Both the position numbers and the translations under genes were made by a program. Shown one piece after another: positions 11,860 to 23,245 of a stretch of DNA of 64,000 nucleotides; positions within the stretch are counted from its first letter, which is position 1; each line of letters begins with the position of its first letter. The notes below the pieces were generated by a model that was not told where the DNA came from, did not search any database, and saw only the letters and a list, made by a program, of their open reading frames with translations. This stretch comes from Adiantum capillus-veneris (lineage: Eukaryota; Streptophyta; Polypodiopsida; Polypodiales; Pteridaceae): the NCBI GenBank assembly GCA_014529385.2, contig CM043966.1, positions 93,197,087-93,261,086 of the forward strand, read 5' to 3'.

Positions 11860-12394
11860 ATTTGGTTTCTCTTTTCTTGCTTAAGAAGAGAGGTCCTTAA
11901 GTAGCCAATAAATGGTTGATTGTTTTAATTATATTAGGGTAAGTGAAATTGGGATCTATTATCGGTTTTGTTGAGCCCACTATGTGGGATATGGTGCACA
12001 CCTCGAGAGCTTTGGACTAATAATGGAGTGTTTTTAGACTTGTCTACGGCTTTACCATTATTGAGCCATAAGAAGTCCGAAAGGAGCTAGCCCTCGGCAA
12101 CTTTGCTATGTTAGACTTACTCCACTACTCTCTATAATTAACCACTTCGAGCCGTCGGTGTAGATACTTAATAGCCAATTTTCAAAGGCTAAGAGGAGTG
12201 GCAACTAAGGTTTTGAATTACCAAAGCATACACTAAGTACGTACACAAATATTGTTAACATGGCTAACAATAAGCAAGAGAGTAGAATAAGAAAGAGATT
12301 AGAATGAACATTGATATCTTTGATTTTGCACATGAAGTGCTAATGATGATGCCCCCATGTTTGTTAATTATCTCTTACTAGGTTGCGGTAAGCT

Positions 12395-13671
12395 ATGGGC
12401 AACCCTGCTTTGCAAGCCGAAATTACTCAACAACTTTGCACTTATGGAATTTCCCTTCCTCTCCAAGAGGAGAGAGAGCTTAGGAGGCCTCTTGAAGAGA
12501 CCTCCAAAAGAAGACTCTCTCCCATACGAGAGGAGGAATCCAAAGAGCAAGAAAGCAATGAAACTTTAAGCTCCTCTGAACATGTGGATCCACGACGACG
12601 GCAGTCTAGATGATCGCCCACTCCTCCCAAGAGGAAAAGATCAACACATTGTCCTCCTCGTCACTCCAAAAGGGAAGAGAGGAAACAAAGGAAGAAAAGG
12701 GAAAGAAAGAGGTCACCCTCTTCTCCTTCTTCTTCACCTTCCTCCTCTTCCGACGAAAGCTATGGCTATTCTCCTAGAGAATACAAGAGGGGAAGACATC
12801 GCAAATCATACCCTGCATTATTGTGAAGGTCACAAAAGCTAAAGAAGTTCGAGGGAGGAAATAATATCTCTTTTCTCACCCTATACCAACAAAGTGTTAG
12901 CCTTCATCCAGCAATTTGATGCGGCCTTTGGAGGTGAGGGCTTCACAGAGTCCTCCAAGCTACACCATGTAGCTATGCACTTCTAAAAATCAGCTCGTCA
13001 ATGGTGGGTTAGCCTTCGTGGCAACGACAAAGCCACAAAAACATGGAAAACTCTACAAGTTTCTATCATGAAGAAATTCCTTGCAAGCGATGCAAAGGAC
13101 AAAGTGCTTACCGAATGGCGCAGCTTGAAGCTTATCCCATCCAAAAGTATGTAGACAAGTTTTGGGATATACATCTCAAGGCTACTGTCTTTCAAAAGAT
13201 AGACTTTGTCGAGCAAAAACAGCAATTTTGTGTGGGAGTACCTGAAGAGATGGCCAAATACATCAACTCTCAATGGCGTGGTTCCATCACCGAAGTAATC
13301 CATCACATCATGGTTGCTTCACACATCAATTTTCATCAAGGGGCTAGACGAAATGTCAAGCCCATGGAAAACAAAGACAAAAATGATGCAAAGGGGAAAA
13401 CCAATGCTCAAAATTCTTCCCAAGGCCCTTCCAATAACAATAACAATCGGTCCAAGGAGAAGGGAGTTTACAAAGGCAAAAACAAACTCTCTCTTGAAGA
13501 GCTAGAAGCTTTTTGTAAGGACCATAAGTGTTTCAAGTGTGGGGAGCAAGGACATGGCTATCGTTCTTACCCCAAAACAAATGCTCGCAATGAGACTCCT
13601 AGGGCTTCCACCATCGAAGCTCCAAAAGAGGATGCTCATTGCAAAGGATCATCACTTTCCTATGCTTGGGG
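12395..13671 (+). pseudogene. TE-A gag (broken)
   Basis: The likely start is ATG 12395 (MGNPALQAEITQQL). A first block ends at TGA 12613. A basic, Ser/Arg-rich stretch follows to about 12840, then the capsid-type gag segment (about 12890-13370) with FDAAFGG, ARQWWVSLRG and VLTEWRSLKL. At least three stops and one frameshift near 13140 break the frame. The zinc knuckle at about 13528 reads CFKCGEQGHGYRSY: the final Cys of the CX2CX4HX4C pattern is Tyr, so metal binding would be impaired. Gag normally packages the element RNA in a cytoplasmic particle. Confidence 0.85.
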
Positions 13672-14248
13672 AAAGGTAAGAGAGCATGATGCCTTCATTT
13701 TTTTTGACCCTGGCTCTACTCACAACTTCATATCAACAGAGTTGGCCACCAAGTTGGGCATTCAAGGTTTTGAGATGGGAGATATAGTAACGGCTGACAC
13801 AGCTTTCAAGGGAAAACAAGCCTCTGTTACTCCCTTGATTGGGAAGTTGAGGCTTCATGCACAAAGCTATGTCGACAAAGAAGACTTTTTCATCTCTCCT
13901 CTCCAACATGAGGATGCTATCCTAGGGACGCCATGGTTTGATCACATGGTTGCCAATATGAAGTTCTTTGATAGGAGAATCTACTTCACCTACAAGGGAA
14001 AGAACATGTATATAGATGCTAGTGAGCGTGGTCGCACTATTCCACTTGTAAATCCTCCTGCTTTTGATAAATCAATGAAGAGCTCAGTTTTTGCGTACAT
14101 GATTTTTGTCAAAGAGTCTCTAAAAGGTCCTAATGTTTCATCAAATGTAAATGGTAGGAATCAACAAGAGTTAGACTTGTCTAATTTTCTAAAAGGATTC
14201 CAAGATGTGTTCATCAATGATATCCCTATGGACTTACCTCCAAAATGA
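13672..14248 (+). pseudogene. TE-A aspartic protease and linker to RT
   Basis: This continues in the frame of the gag C-terminus (open from 13043 to TGA 14248). The protease core reads FFDPGSTHNFISTELATKLG and later AILGTPWFDHM, the paired catalytic-loop and ILG motifs of retropepsins. The active loop is DPG instead of the usual D-S/T-G, so the enzyme is probably inactive. The domain would cleave the gag-pol polyprotein. Confidence 0.85.
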
Positions 14249-14907
14249 GGGGATGATTATCATTGCATTGAGCTTCTTCCAGGAAGCTCACCACCTAACA
14301 AGCCTCCTTATCGAGTTTCTCAAGATCAAGAAGAGGAGATCCTGAGGCAAGTACAGGAATTGGTAGACGAAGGGATGGTGAGGCCTAGCTCCTCTCCCTT
14401 TTGTTCTCCAGTCCTTTTAGTGCAAAAGAAAGATGGTACATATCATATGTGTGTGGACTATCGAGCACTAAACCATATCACTATCAAAAACAGATTTCTT
14501 GTGCCTCGGGTAAAAGATCTGTTTGATAAGCTACAAGGCTCTACTACTTCAGTAGCATTGACCTTAAAAGTGGCTATCATCAAATAATGATAGTGGATGA
14601 AGATATCCTAAAGACCGCGTTGCGCACAACGTTTGGTCTATATGAATATCTAGTCACGCCTTTTGGTTTGACTAATGCACTAGCTACATTCAATCGTCTA
14701 ATGGAGAAATTTTTAGACCTTACCACAAATTCACTGGTTGATGATATCATCCTCTACTCCAAGTCTTTGGAAGAACATAAACAACATCTCCAAGTGATTT
14801 TTCAAGCATTGAGGGAGAATAAGCTTTTTCTCAGCCAAAAGAAAAGCAAATTTTTCCTTTAAGAGATTCAATACCTAGGTCATATTATCTCTCAAGATGT
14901 CATCCAT
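14249..14907 (+). pseudogene. TE-A reverse transcriptase
   Basis: RT blocks in order: VLLVQKKDGTYHMCVDYRAL (fingers), then after a short break TPFGLTNALATFNRLMEKF and the catalytic LVDDIILYSKS. A double stop and small frame slip near 14580-14590 and a TAA at 14860-14862 interrupt it. Domain identity is certain from motif order; function is lost. Confidence 0.93.
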
Positions 14908-15545
14908 ATGGATCCATCAAAGTTAGAGGTAATAAAAGCATGGCCTAATCTAAGGAATCTACATGAGCTAAGAAGCTTTATTGGTATGTGTGCATACTAT
15001 AGATGCTTCATAGCAAAATTCTCTCAAATAACAGGACCACTACACGACTTAACTAAGAAGAATGTTAAGTATGTATGGACTTCTAAGGAGCAAAATGCTT
15101 TTGATAAGCTCAAAGATAAGCTTACTTCCCAACTAATCCTCATACTTCCGGATCTCTCAAAGTCATTTGAGGTCCAATGTGATGCTTGTGGTGATTGCCT
15201 TGGAGTAGTTTTGCTTCAAGAAGGGCATGCCATAGCATATGAGAGCCAAGGCTCAATACCGATGAACGAGTCTTGGGCATTTATGAGAAAGAGCTTTTAG
15301 CTGTTCTACATGTCCTAGACACATGGAAGCCCTATTTATTGGGGACTCCATTTATTCTACGAACCGACCACCAAAGTCTCAAGTACTTCATGACGCAAAC
15401 CAAGCTTTCCGACAAACGAATGAGGTGGAAAAATTTCCTTTCTCAATTTTATTTTCATATTTCTCACATTGCTGGTAAGCACAATCAAGTGGCTAATGCA
15501 CTTTCACGAAGACCAAAAGTTAATGCGGTGTCTATAGCTACTCAC
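14908..15545 (+). pseudogene. TE-A RT connection and RNase H
   Basis: RT thumb/connection motifs (LRSFIGMCAYYRCFI) lead into RNase H: VQCDACGDCLGVVLLQ, then after a frame slip near 15280 KELLAVLHVLDTWKPYLLG, LRTDHQSLKYFM and HNQVANALSRRP. The catalytic D, E, D, D set is represented, except that the last position reads ANALSRR where many relatives have ADALSRR, a likely inactivating change. Confidence 0.9.
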
Positions 15546-16177
15546 AATGATCTATCCTCTATGATAGATGAGTATGCTCCTGACCCTGACTTTAGAGACA
15601 TAATGTCAGCCCTTGCTTTGGGGAAGAAAGAGGAACCATTCACCATGCAGGATGGTTATCTTCTCCACGGCAATAGGCTATGTGTTACCCATTTCCTTCA
15701 TGAGAAAGTTATGTATGAATCCCATGCTCCTCCCTATGCGGGGCATAGAGGTATTCAACCTACTCTTCAAGGAGTAGAGACATATTTCTATTAGCCTACC
15801 ATGAAAGTGGACATACAAGAGTATGTTCCAAAATGTGTAGTATGCCAAAAGACCAGGTATGATAGAGGGAAGCAACCTGGATTACTTTAGCCATTGCCTA
15901 CCCAAATTCACCATGGGAGAGTATATCCATGGATTTCATCTTTGGATTATCCAAGTCTATCCACCCATGGGAATACGCGAATATGGACAATAGTCGACAT
16001 GTTTAGCAAGCAAGCACACTTTATTCCTCTCAAAAAAACTATTAAGACACACCAAATGGAAACTCTCTTTATATCTCAGATTTTCAAACACCATGGATTA
16101 CCAACATACATCGTGTCAGATAGAGATCCTAGAATGACCAGTAATTTTTGCAAAGGTCTCTTTAAAAATCTAGGAAC
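15546..16177 (+). pseudogene. TE-A integrase, N-terminal part up to the TE-B insertion
   Basis: It holds the H2C2 zinc-finger region (HAPPYAGHRG ... CVVCQKT) and the first two catalytic Asp residues of the DDE core (WTIVDMFSKQAHFIPL and VSDRDPRMTSNF). Stops at 15792-15794 and near 15888 break it. The frame runs straight into TE-B; GGAAC at 16173-16177 is the left copy of the TE-B target duplication. Confidence 0.92.
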
Positions 16178-16462
16178 TGTAAGGTCCCTCCCTAAACCCT
16201 AGAGCCATTCAGAACTTTTTCACCCTAGAAAATAATTTAGAAAAAGCAAGACCGACAAAGAAGTCATACGGACAACGAGGCTTTACTCCAGAATGAAAAG
16301 ACAAGGATATTCCGGATAAGAAATTACGTCATCCCTATATTTTTCCAAAAAGATTAAGATTATTTTTATACTTCTTCGTCAAAAGCCGCGTGGGAACTGA
16401 TCTAGATCGAGAACTGGCAGGAAAAGGGACTAACTTGATTGGAAGATAAAGTTAAGAGATGG

Positions 16463-16726
16463 GATTTGAGAAGAAATTGGGGTCCAATAAGAATTGAGAA
16501 GAAAATTGGGGTCCAATAGGAATTGAGAAGAAATTGGGATCCAATAAGAATTGAGAAGAGAATTGGGGTCCAATAGGAATTGAGAAGAAATTGAGGTCCA
16601 ATAAAAATTGAGAAGAGAATTGGGCTCCAATAGGAATTGAGAAGAAATTGGGGTCCAATACGAATTGAGAAGAGAATTAGGGTCCAATAGGAATTGAGAA
16701 GAGAATTGGGGTCCAATAGGAATTTC
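16463..16726. repeat. ~30 bp minisatellite in the TE-B 5' LTR
   Basis: Nine copies of a unit like GAATTGAGAAGAAATTGGGG followed by TCCAATAG, differing by small substitutions and one-base indels. Minus-strand frames over it encode an artificial LLNSYWTP-type repeat. The 3' LTR retains only about one unit. Confidence 0.95.
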
Positions 16727-16897
16727 GAAGAATTCAAATTGAAATAAAATTCTTTGATTGAAGATTTCAATTTAGACTAAAATTCTTGAATGAGTCAAAA
16801 GTTACAACTTTCCACTCATTCTCTCTCTAGCTTGCATTGAAGGTGAGCCCAACCAAACCCCCCCAGTATATACACTGTATTTTAACCCACCATTTCG

Positions 16898-16905
16898 TAT
16901 ATAAG
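16898..16905 (+). promoter_or_regulatory. Likely TATA box of TE-B
   Basis: TATATAAG, followed by a C-rich CATCCCCTCTCC stretch, lies in the U3 part of the 5' LTR. The corresponding region is deleted from the 3' LTR. Confidence 0.55.
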
Positions 16906-17203
16906 CATCCCCTCTCCTTTGTAATTGGACACATATTGCTAAGCTACTTGCATACTTGCCATGCTCAATATTATACTTGAGTAAATCAAGGTTTCCATTA
17001 AACCTTGCTCTTGCTCTCTCACTCTCTTGAAGGCAAAACCCTTAAGAGTTTTGTGAAGAAGATTCTCTCTCTTTCCTCTTCATTCTAAATCCCTTTCCTT
17101 CTTCATTGAGCCTCGCGTCTCTTCAAGAAGGACTTCAATCACACTTCCCTCTTGTTTAGAGGAGGTAATGTTCACTTCTAGCGAGATTAATTAACCTAAA
17201 CCA

Positions 17204-18090
17204 TGTGTTTTAATACTAGGAAGGTTTATGTGCATCATATTAGGTTTAAACTTTAATGGTAACTTTGGAATTAGGGTTAAGTATTCATGGTAGTTATGCA
17301 TCATTAAGTTAAGATTCAAAGGTAGATTTACACTCTAACGCTAATCGTTAATGGTAACTTTGCACTTAGGTGTAAGCTTTAGTGACTACCTTGTATTTTA
17401 GGTTTAAGCTTTAATGGTAACCTTGGAATTAGGATTAAGTATTAATGGTAGTTATGACTTATTAATTTAAGCTTTCAAAGGTAGATTTGCACTTTTAAGA
17501 TAAGCTTTAATGGTAACTTTTCACTTAGGTGTAAGCTTTACTGACTACTTCGTATTTTAAAATCCATGTCAAAACATACAAAATAGTCTTATGATCTTAT
17601 TATTACTATCAATCTTCTTTTCTTGCAACTTGTAATACACATAGGTTTAAGCTTTAATGGTAACCTTGGAATTAGGGTTAAGTATTAATGGTAGTTATGC
17701 ATCATTAAGTTAAGCTTCAAAGTAGATTTGCACTTTTAAACTAAGTTTAGTTGGTAACTTTGCACTTAGGTGTAAGCTTTAGTAACTACTTTGTATTTTA
17801 GGTTTAAACTTTAATGGTAACTTTGGAATTAGGGTTAAGTATTGATGGTAGTTATGCATCATTAAGTTAAGCTTTCAAAGGTAGATTGCCACTCTTAAGC
17901 TAAGCTTTAATGGTAACTTTGCACTTAGGTGTAAGCTTTAGTTACTACCTTGGATTTTAAGTTTAAGCTTTAATGGTAATCTCGCAATTAGGGTTAAGTG
18001 CTAAGAGTATCTATGCATCATTAAGTTAAGCTTCAAAGGTAGATTTGCATCCTTAAGTTAAGCTTTGATGGCAACTTTGCACTTAGGAAA
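17204..18090. repeat. Array of ~155-170 bp repeats in the TE-B 5' LTR
   Basis: About five diverged units, each with AGCTTTAATGGTAAC, TTAGGGTTAAGTATTAATGG, GTTATGCATCATTAAGTTAA and CACTTAGGTGTAAGC in the same order. One or two units survive in the 3' LTR (about 25945-26180). Several units contain TTAGGGTTA, which resembles telomeric repeat only by composition. Confidence 0.9.
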
Positions 18091-20185
18091 ATCTTTGAAA
18101 GACAAGCTTGCAATTTAGGGTTTAGCTTCCATGGTGACCTTGTGTGTGATGAGGGTTAAGCTTCCATGGTGACCTTGTGTGTGATTAGGGTTAAGCTTCC
18201 ATGGAAACCTTGTCTCATTAAAGAGAGAAAGGTTTAGTCTCATTATGGTAATCAAGCTTAGGGTTTGCATGTCCCTTTACGGTAGGAAGAATGTATGGTT
18301 ATAATCCTCTCTTCCAAGCTTTAATGGAAAGCTCTAGATTCTCATTTTATTCCCAAAGCGAGTTTTAATGGAAAGCTCGAAGACTAATAAATTATAGGAC
18401 GACCTTCTTGCTTCCTAAATGGAAAGCTAGGCACCATAAGAAAAGAGTAGTTGTCTAAGCTCGATAGAAGTAGTTCAATTTTTGGTATTGAAGAGTATTT
18501 CTAAAGTTGTCAATTTCAAGTTTGTTTGCAAATATGGGATGGGGGAGATAGGGGATAACTTCGCAGAATTGATCTCCGTGTTGTTTTGAATCGAAAACTC
18601 TACAAGCTTCCATGGAGATGCCCCATGGATCGCAAAGGATTGCAAGACCTGAAAATCGTACAAAATGGGGATTGAACTTAAAAAGTTGACATTTTCGAAG
18701 AGACATTAACCATCAAATGCTTATGGAAAAAACTCGCTTGTATTTTCTAAATAAACTGACTGGAAGATAACTAATGAAAGTAGGAATTAAGGTTGATAAA
18801 TGAATGAAGCTGAAAATGACCAACTAGAAGTTAAAAAGGAATCTCGAGAGGTGATAGGGATAGCCCATTGCAAAACATAGATTTAACTAGGATTTTTGAA
18901 GATTGTCTGGAAATGACCGGAAACCAAGATGGATCTTCTTGGGGTCAATTTTATTGAAAGGCCGGCCCAGTGAGAGGATTCTCTTGGGGAACTTGACGGA
19001 GATTGGACCTTTTTGGCTAGGGCAGTGTAATCGTTAAGTTGTTACACCTAGGTCATTCATGCCCGAGCGATAAGGGATGAATGGGTTTGTTTTATTTTTG
19101 TCCGACTGAGTGAAGTACCCGCGGTTTCCTATTGGAAAATGGCTATAATCTGGGTATGGCCTGATGCCAATAGTTGGATGAAAAGGTCATACTCAGGGAG
19201 GATGCTGTGAATTGAATTAAGAAAATTTGTTCGATTTGGTTGCGTAAAAAGGAACTGGAAAGGCTAGGAATATAGGGGCTATCCTGTGCATCTGTCACCG
19301 GATGGTGCTATACTTCTCGAAATAAAATGCTTAAGAAGGAATGGTTAAATTACTTGATGAGCCTTTCCCAAACACTTAATTCTGGGAAATATTGTGAAGG
19401 TGCTGTCATTTTGATGGCTTGTAACCGATCATCTTGGTCTTGAGTAAGGCAAGATGAATTGGTTAACTAGTTACAAGCTAATTGTAGCAGACAAAGGTAA
19501 AGAAATGAATTAAAAGTTTCTAAGTAAAGATCTGGTGGGAACAACCAGATGAATTTTCCTGAACGAGGGTATGCAATAGATTGTATGCTGCTTGTTGTCT
19601 GACGATGTCTGATAGACTGTCTTCTTGATTTTATAGTAGTTAAGTACTACCTTGGGAAGGGATTTTCATGAAATGGTTCGGTGGGTGGGCGGATCTAGTG
19701 GGTCAGATGACCGGATATTGAATAATTTTTTTATCTTAAACGCTACGACTATGCGGGATAAAAATGGATAAGTGGGAATGAGCGAGACCAGGTAGGATTA
19801 CAAGATCCCTCTTCTTAGGGGAAAGCGATAACTGTCGTGCCTGCTTGTCAGGAAAAAGGGGTTATCGCCATGAACCAAGGGAGAACAAGAAAGAAAGAGT
19901 AGATCCTCAAGTTAAAGATCAAGAGAATTAAGACTAAGGACCACGATTTCGAGTGTGGGTGACTGAAAGATGCCAAGGACCGGATTAAATTATGATAGGC
20001 GGATAGAGTTGTCAAATTGATTGAATTTACCCCCTTGAGTTGGCATTCGAGATAGGCCGGAGTCTTGTCTGGGTGTCGGTCCCAAGTGGGAGGGATACCT
20101 GCAGATAGATCTACGTCATTCCCTGGAGCAGTCTGAAAGACTGAGGGAGGTGAGGAGGGTCGAGTCTGGGTATGGCCCTCACAAG

Positions 20186-20198
20186 TGATATCAGAGCC
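20186..20198 (+). promoter_or_regulatory. TE-B primer binding site (tRNA-Met-like)
   Basis: TGATATCAGAGCC differs by one base from the canonical TGGTATCAGAGCC and sits two bases after the LTR end. Confidence 0.85.
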
Positions 20199-20324
20199 TA
20201 ATTTTGGACGTTGGACGATTAATGCATGAGGGAAAAACAACTCAATCTATTTTACATCCAAATTTCAATAATATATTACAAAATGAAGTCTTGATGCTCC
20301 AATAAATTTTTCAAAAACTTTCAA

Positions 20325-21200
20325 GATGGCTTGGGATCTGCCAGAAGAAATTCAACGGATTATCTATGAGATGATTGAAACTGCTACGCTAGAGCAGGCT
20401 CGCTATGCTGGAACATTTTAGGGAGCTCTTATTTCCAAAAACCTATATTTTCCCCTTTGATTTAAGCAAGTGGGAAGTGTGAGTAAAGTTGGAAATGAAT
20501 TATATAGAAATTTGTGAAAGAATAGGTAATGCACTTGTGCGAAGACACATGGAAGTGGCATAAATGAATGTGACGCATGCACTTGTGCGAAGACACATGA
20601 AAGTGACATGGATGAAACTTTTATTGAGCTTTACTTGCCATTCTCCCTTAAGTTTAGTAATAAGGAGCAAGATTGGGTAAAGTAGCTACCCACATGAAGA
20701 ATTAATTTTTGGGACATTGACTGGAAGATAATTTTGAGTAGTAATGAAGAAATCCAAGAAGTTCTTGTGATTAGCCACAGATACAGCTATAAGTATATAT
20801 ATAGCAAGACTCGTTTTGAAATTACTGATGGCTTGGAATATTCAAGACGAATGGGAATAGCCGAACCAGAGAACACGTTAGTCATGTTGAGACACCTTAT
20901 CAAACTTTTCTCTCGTAAGGAAAGTGCCATTTCTACTAAGAAATGGAGAACATGTGGGTCAAATGGAGTTACATGGTTAACCCTATGGGGACGCGTTCAA
21001 CTATTGAATAATTTACGGATCGCAATGATGAGAGAAAGTTGGGACTGGGACCAAAGAGATATGGTATGGTCCAATCTTATTTCCAGATTTTGAAAGTAAA
21101 ACTTCAACTTATAGCATTTAATTTGCCTCATGAAAAGATGTTTATTTATCCAAGCTAGAATTCTGTCTCAGAATTGTGCTAGTCTCTCTTGCTAAATAAA
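20325..21200 (+). pseudogene. TE-B gag remnant and degraded leader
   Basis: ATG 20325 opens a short frame (MAWDLPEEIQRIIYEMIETA) that stops after about 31 codons. Its position makes it a likely gag start. No zinc knuckle or capsid motif is recognisable downstream. At 20530-20610 a 49 bp tandem duplication (GCACTTGTGCGAAGACACAT, twice) interrupts the region. Confidence 0.45.
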
Positions 21201-21204
21201 GAAT

Positions 21205-21640
21205 ATGATATTGCAGATAGTAACCATGTCACCACGTCGAAAGCTGAGAGAACGAGTTGCCCCTACTATTGTGCCAATAACTGGCCCTGAAAGACCTATA
21301 AACCCTTCAGAGAAAGTGTCACTTGAAATTCCAGTAACCTTTCTACCTAAAACCACCACTGTTGATGCTACTCCTCACCTAGCCTCAATTTATTCCAAGA
21401 TAGATCTCAAGTCATGTACTACCAGGTTAGGATCAAGGAGGAAGACATTCCCAAGATCGCCTTCAACACCAAGTTTGGGTATTACAATTTTATAGTTAGG
21501 CCTTTTGGTCTAACTAACACCCCTCCTACTTTTAATCGCGTGGTGACAGACCTCTTCACGAAGAAGTTAGAGGTATTTGTTTTGGTCTTCGCAGATGACA
21601 TTTGGTTTATTCAGAAGTCAAGAAGATCGTAAACAATATC
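21205..21640 (+). pseudogene. TE-B reverse transcriptase fragment
   Basis: Motifs YYQVRIKEEDIPKIAFNTKF, RPFGLTNTPPTFNRVV and FADDIWFI, the catalytic block, are present from 21414 to about 21620. The fingers domain upstream is missing or unrecognisable, and after FADDI the similarity ends abruptly near 21640. Confidence 0.85.
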
Positions 21641-23245
21641 TATGAAAACGTCTTAGAAATCCATTGAACCTGTTTTGAAGCTTCCAAATTTCTTATAAGG
21701 GTTTTGAAGTTCCAGTAGCGGATGTCATGTCCCCTATAAATAGGAGGGATTCTACAGCAAGAATTTTACCCCGTAGCCTATGAATCTTGAGGGCTTAGGA
21801 TCCCCAAGAAAAACTATCGAACGCACGTTGTAACCACTTCTCTTTTAGTGTTACTATCCCTTTACGATATGTAAGCTCTTGATGTTTTGATCATAAGATG
21901 AATACAATTTTCCAACGATATGTAAGCTCGTGATGCTGTAATTTTTGAAAAAAGAAGATCAATCCAGCCTTCTACTTTCAAGTTCTTGTAGTGCAATGAG
22001 AAGTTATTGATGTGTATTTGACAAATAGAAAAGACAGTAAATGAGACGTGCTTAAAACTCACAAGGAATCAAGATGGGAAAGTGCAATAGATAAGCTCAT
22101 AAATATTGCGGACATTTAAACTCCGAAGAAGAATAAGAAAACAAACTTATGAGTTATCCAAGAACTCAAAGTTGGAATCTTTACTCAAAACTATCATAAA
22201 CAAAAGACCAAATGCACTAAATAGAGATGTCCTTAAGAATTTAATTAAAGAGGAGAGACTGACGTTTCAAGACAAGGAAGTATGGATAATACTCAAATTT
22301 TTCAACAAAGGGTTATTTCTTCAATTAAAGCCAAAAAGGATTACGAGGGAGGTAAGAAGTAATTACAAGAGAGGCAAGAAAATTTACAGCTCATCAAGAC
22401 TCTCTAATATATGGTCACATAAACCAAGTATCGCAAGCACCGCACATATTAGGATGCTCACGCTCTGGAATTCTTTTACGAGAAACAGCTTGAGCAATTT
22501 CTCACGTATGAGCTGAGAAAAGAAAAGGACCTCTAAGAGGTAGACTCCAGATGGTATCGAGGTAAATCTTGAAATGGGAGACAAACTGCACAAGCAAGAA
22601 CAACCTTACGGAGAACCACGATCTCGTGTCCTTTTGACGCAGTAGTATCGAGGGCCAAGTCCTAGAGCCTCTGTAACCATAGCAAGTCCGGTATTGTTGC
22701 GGAAATGATCTCTACCCTAGAGATTCACTCTTGTGAGATGCCGCCATGTCTTCCATATCGTCTGGCCGACACAAAAATTTGGCTGAGGAAAGAGAAGATC
22801 TTTGTATTGCTCTAAGAATTGTCTTTTAACTGCCTCATTTGCACTCTGCAAGTGAGAGATGCATACAAGAAGAACCAAGTCTTTTTGCCAAAGCGCCATC
22901 AGATAAGAAAATGACTAAGTTACAAGAGAGTGAAGATCGCAAAAATAAGAGGATAACGAGTGCTGATAAAGAAGGGGTTACCAGTAGCTTATAAAGAGGA
23001 AGTAGCGTATCAAAGAAGCCACAAACGTGATGACTTATTCAAGAAGATAGCTTATTAAGAAAGATTTTCCATGACTCCAATATTATATTAGCAGATTTTT
23101 GGGGATGAAGAAGTGTAAGAGAGAAGTCAAGTTGAAAGCGTTAACAAGAAGCTAAGTCACAAGACGTATCCACGAAGCTTTATCAATTACGTATTTTATT
23201 TGAGTGGATGATAGCTCTTTCTTTTTTTGTTGGGGAGAGATGTTG
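21641..23245. other. Unclassified segment replacing RT thumb and RNase H in TE-B
   Basis: The gypsy frame is lost between the RT catalytic block and a pre-integrase stretch that restarts near 23250. The segment has a TATA-like CTATAAATA (21734-21742) followed by a leader-like stretch, two copies of ACGATATGTAAGCTC 54 bases apart (21863 and 21917), and scattered short frames such as 22106-22516. I cannot tell a further nested insertion from extreme decay; no terminal repeats were found. Confidence 0.45.

Larger units (their letters stand above)
16178..20183 (+). repeat. TE-B 5' LTR (4006 bp)
   Basis: Bounded by TGTAAGG and CCTCACA and followed two bases later by the primer site. It contains a CCCTAAACCCTAG telomere-like stretch (about 16189-16201), a 30-base minisatellite (16463-16726), a TATA-like box, an array of ~155-170 bp repeats (17200-18090) and a ~34 bp repeat with the unit core GCTTCCATGGTGACCTTGTG (about 18125-18205, three units). 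No credible host gene lies in it. Confidence 0.93.

Noticed and set aside
16402-16770. Minus-strand repetitive frame of 122 codons (LLNSYWTP-type repeats)
   Set aside because: It is a translation of the 30 bp minisatellite in the TE-B LTR, absent from the 3' LTR, with no promoter or homologue evident.
17204-18240. Interstitial telomere array
   Set aside because: TTAGGGTTA occurs only once per 165 bp unit; there is no tandem TTTAGGG run.
20734-21093. Protein-coding gene in the TE-B leader
   Set aside because: Its 119 codons show no similarity to gag, and it lies in a degraded internal region without conserved motifs.
21641-23245. Endogenous pararetrovirus fragment
   Set aside because: The TATA-leader layout prompted the idea, but no coat protein, movement protein or viral RT motif can be read, so there is no support.
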